NCBI GenBank assembly: GCA_038232935.1
Contig: JBBSMX010000177.1
Span: 1-7,066 of the forward strand
Direction: 5' to 3'
DNA length: 7,066 bases
Origin: JBBSMX01 sp038232935
GTDB taxonomy: Bacteria; Bacteroidota; Rhodothermia; Rhodothermales; JANQRZ01
Shown here: positions 5,568 to 7,066 of the stretch, piece after piece
Position numbering within the stretch: position 1 is the first letter of the stretch
Layout of the letters: every line of letters starts with the position of its first letter
Notes under the pieces: model-generated
What the model was told of the DNA's origin: nothing
Databases searched by the model: none
Seen by the model: only the letters and a program-made list of their open reading frames with translations
Program-made: the position numbers and the translations under genes

Positions 5568-6731
5568 CTACCTCACCGCCCCGCGCGCGTCCACGGCCCA
5601 CGTTTCCACCACCTCTTCTCCGTCCACGACGTAGAACACGTCCTGCGTGTTGACGGCGACGCAGGAGTGGTTCGGCACGATGCGGACGCGGTCGCCGACG
5701 TCGAGCGTGGCGGCTCCGGGGACGCGGACCCAGCCGTGCTCCTCGGAGAGCGCGAAGAGCTCGGCGTGGGGGAGCGACTTCATTAGCTCGGGGTTGTAGA
5801 GGAGGATGCCGTAGCCCGCCGTGCCCCATCCGGTGTCCGTCGTCAGAATCTTCTTGCCCGCATCGAGGAAGAGGCGCGAGCCGCCGCGCTCGTCGGGCTG
5901 CTTGGAAATGACGGTGGCGTAGACGGTGAGCGCGCAGTCGGCGAGCGTCGCCGCGCCGAGGGCGACCTGCTCGGCGTCGTGAAAGACGTAGTTGCCGGGG
6001 CGGATCTCGGTGATGGAGAACGGCCCGCGCTCGGCGTTCTCGAAAACGCTCGCGGTGGGCGTCGAACCGATGGAGAGCTCGGCATCGGCATCGAGCGCGC
6101 CGGCCTCGTGGAGGCGGACGGCGAGGTCTAGGATCCGGTCGCGCTCCTCCCGCATCGTGCGGACGAGCGCCTCGGCCGGCGTCTCGCCCTCGCGCGGGCC
6201 GAAGTAGCTCTGCCCGCCGTGCGTGAGCAGGCCGATGAGCCGGAGCCCCGGCAGGCCGCTGACGGCGCGGGCGAAGTCGACGGCGTGGAGGCTGTCCCAC
6301 GCGATCCCGCAGCGCCCGTGGCCGGTGTCCACCTCGATCATCACGTCCGCCACCGCGTCGAGCGCAGCGAAGAACGCCGACGCTGCGCGGGCACCTGCGA
6401 GCGTGTCGACGCAGAACGCGACACGGACACCGCGCTCCATCAACTCGTGCAGCCGCTCCCACTTCGCCGCGCCGACGACGCACGAGGCGAGGCGGATGTC
6501 GCTGAACCCCGCGCTGGCGAACACCTCGGCCTCTTCCGTCTTGGCGACGGTGACGCCGTGCGCGCCGAGGCTCACCTGCCACTCGGCGAGGACGACAGAC
6601 TTGTGGGTTTTGAGATGCGGCCGGAGCGCGACGCCCTGGGCATCGGCGTGCTCCTGCATCCGGTGGAGGTTGGCGTCGAGCCGCTGCCGCTCGATGAGGA
6701 GGCAGGGCGTGTCGAGGTCGGTGAGAATCAT
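5568..6731 (-). CDS. D-threonine aldolase / D-serine dehydratase-like fold-type III PLP enzyme
   Basis: This 387-residue protein belongs to the alanine racemase-like (fold type III) PLP enzymes with a C-terminal D-serine dehydratase-like domain. TDLDTPCLLIE (4-14) opens the barrel. Lys41 in RPHLKTHKS (37-45) is the expected Schiff-base lysine. EVDTGHGRCG (133-142) and LLTHGGQSY (168-176) line the barrel, followed by SIGSTPTA (220-227), a PLP-phosphate-type segment. PNHSCVAVN (353-361) supplies His354 and Cys356, matching the metal ligands of eukaryotic D-serine dehydratases and D-threonine aldolases. The enzyme should act on D-beta-hydroxy-amino acids, by retro-aldol cleavage to glycine plus an aldehyde or by dehydration; the choice is not decidable by eye. 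The ATG at 6731 is preferred because family members begin close to the LDTPC motif; the in-frame ATG at 6821 adds 30 non-conserved residues. It is the first gene of the minus-strand block leading into yebC and ruvC. Cytoplasmic. Confidence 0.87.
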   Translation of the reverse strand: MILTDLDTPCLLIERQRLDANLHRMQEHADAQGVALRPHLKTHKSVVLAEWQVSLGAHGVTVAKTEEAEVFASAGFSDIRLASCVVGAAKWERLHELMERGVRVAFCVDTLAGARAASAFFAALDAVADVMIEVDTGHGRCGIAWDSLHAVDFARAVSGLPGLRLIGLLTHGGQSYFGPREGETPAEALVRTMREERDRILDLAVRLHEAGALDADAELSIGSTPTASVFENAERGPFSITEIRPGNYVFHDAEQVALGAATLADCALTVYATVISKQPDERGGSRLFLDAGKKILTTDTGWGTAGYGILLYNPELMKSLPHAELFALSEEHGWVRVPGAATLDVGDRVRIVPNHSCVAVNTQDVFYVVDGEEVVETWAVDARGAVR

Positions 6732-6922
6732 GGCGCGTGAGTCGGGGACGGCGCAAGGTACGCCGCCGTCACCGGGCCTCGCCCCGTCCTGCCCTAGGGC
6801 TTCCCCTGTTTCTTGTTGCAACAGGAACAGGTGGCGTCCAACTTCTCTTCTCTCCCTCCAATTCTCATCTCACCTCTTCTACTCCGCCGTAGAACGGCAT
6901 CCAAAGCAAATCGCGAATCCAC
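6732..6922. other. Intergenic region with palindromes and a pyrimidine-rich stretch
   Basis: No convincing protein gene lies here. Visible elements are: a 7-bp inverted repeat GACGGCG/CGCCGTC (6747-6753, 6764-6770); within it on the minus strand a weak -7-like TACCTTGC (6760-6753), about 22 nt before the aldolase-like gene's ATG; a 10-bp palindrome GCCCTAGGGC (6791-6800); the long palindrome at 6805-6831; and a stretch of about 50 nt rich in C/T on the plus strand (6838-6889). GC content falls sharply towards the right. Confidence 0.5.
6805..6831. promoter_or_regulatory. 27-nt near-perfect palindrome with TGTTGCAACA core
   Basis: The core TGTTGCAACA (6814-6823) is a perfect 10-bp palindrome. 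The symmetry extends outward through one G-T pair and one unpaired T to CCTG at 6805-6808 and CAGG at 6828-6831. The centre has no loop, so it looks more like a dimeric-protein binding site than a transcription terminator. It lies 74-100 nt upstream of the aldolase-like gene's start and about 90 nt from the small ORF at the right end, so it could serve either. The role is inference. Confidence 0.4.
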
Positions 6923-7066
6923 ATGTCTAAGCTGGACTTTGGCCTTTTCAAGAACGCGGACCTGCAATTGCGTGCAGCCAGAGCAGATCGCCGCTTCCTT
7001 TTATCGATGTCGGGTCTGAATCGGGCATATCGTTTAATCGAAAAAGGCGCTCTTGGGATGGAATAA
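6923..7066 (+). CDS. Small hypothetical protein, 47 residues, atypical base composition
   Basis: From the ATG at 6923 the frame runs 47 codons to a TAA that ends at the last base of the window. The product begins MSKLDFGLFKN, is rich in Arg/Lys and Leu (LRAARADRRF, LNRAYRLIEKG) and has no signal peptide or membrane segment; I recognise no family. An in-frame TAG at 6890-6892 precludes a longer N-terminus with ATG, GTG or TTG. About half of its codons end in G or C, against a strong G/C preference in the neighbouring genes, and the last 166 nt are about 49% GC. No clear Shine-Dalgarno or promoter is seen. It may be a true small gene, a degraded remnant of a transferred gene, or chance. Confidence 0.35.
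   Translation: MSKLDFGLFKNADLQLRAARADRRFLLSMSGLNRAYRLIEKGALGME

Noticed and set aside
4195..5653. Long plus-strand open frames opposite ruvC and yebC
   Set aside because: They have no family motifs, while both minus-strand genes carry unmistakable conserved residues.
5398..6756. 452-codon minus-strand frame overlapping the aldolase-like gene
   Set aside because: It is an Arg/Pro-rich shadow in another frame, without motifs.
6732..6821. Upstream ATG at 6821 for the D-threonine aldolase-like gene
   Set aside because: The 30-residue extension is Gly/Pro/Ala-rich with no match to the fold, and it overlaps the palindrome; family members start near the LDTPC motif.
6893..7066. Minus-strand open frame across the right end (products such as ...WIRDLLWMPFYGG...)
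   Set aside because: It has an ATG only within its last third in this window, no recognisable motif, and runs antisense to the small plus-strand ORF; there is too little to support it.
1..7066. CRISPR arrays, tRNA or rRNA genes, known riboswitches
   Set aside because: No regularly spaced repeats, cloverleaf-like segments or conserved rRNA stretches were seen on either strand.

Overview
The window is high-GC (roughly two thirds G+C through most of its length). It looks like a chromosomal segment from a Bacteroidota-related, Rhodothermales-like bacterium. Three things point that way. The first large ORF ends in a type IX secretion (T9SS) sorting domain. The start codons have no convincing Shine-Dalgarno sequences. 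The few promoter-like elements visible resemble TAnnTTTG rather than the sigma-70 consensus. The taxonomic call is inference.

Layout: (i) 1-~122 is the end of an IS3-family insertion sequence, with the first 25 codons of its OrfA on the minus strand. (ii) ~123-1088 (+) is the 3' part of a secreted, leucine-rich-repeat (receptor L-domain-like) protein with a C-terminal T9SS sorting domain; its 5' part appears to have been separated from it by the IS. A strong hairpin follows at 1117-1149. (iii) 1223-3514 (-) encodes a 763-residue fusion of an FAD aromatic hydroxylase and an Old-Yellow-Enzyme reductase, of the salicylyl-CoA 5-hydroxylase / 2-aminobenzoyl-CoA monooxygenase-reductase type. (iv) 3610-4107 (+) is a zinc-type MsrB, divergent from the fusion enzyme and convergent with ruvC, only 9 nt away. 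(v) 4117-6731 (-) is a co-directional block transcribed as D-threonine aldolase/D-serine dehydratase-like enzyme, then yebC, then ruvC. (vi) 6732-7066 has no large gene. It holds a long palindrome, a pyrimidine-rich stretch and a 47-codon ORF of about 49% GC that stops at the last base of the window.

Most genes are housekeeping or single metabolic functions: Holliday-junction resolution (RuvC), translation/transcription factor (YebC), protein repair (MsrB), aromatic-CoA catabolism and D-amino-acid turnover. No defence system, CRISPR array, tRNA or rRNA is visible. The most unusual non-coding structure is the yebC-ruvC intergenic region. It is built from two direct copies and one inverted copy of a CCCTTTTACCC-type unit. 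It can fold into a long hairpin, offers an alternative pairing that reaches the base before the ruvC start codon, and puts six G-tracts on the opposite strand. Next in interest are the IS end, where a hairpin stops one base before the transposase start, and the atypical right end.
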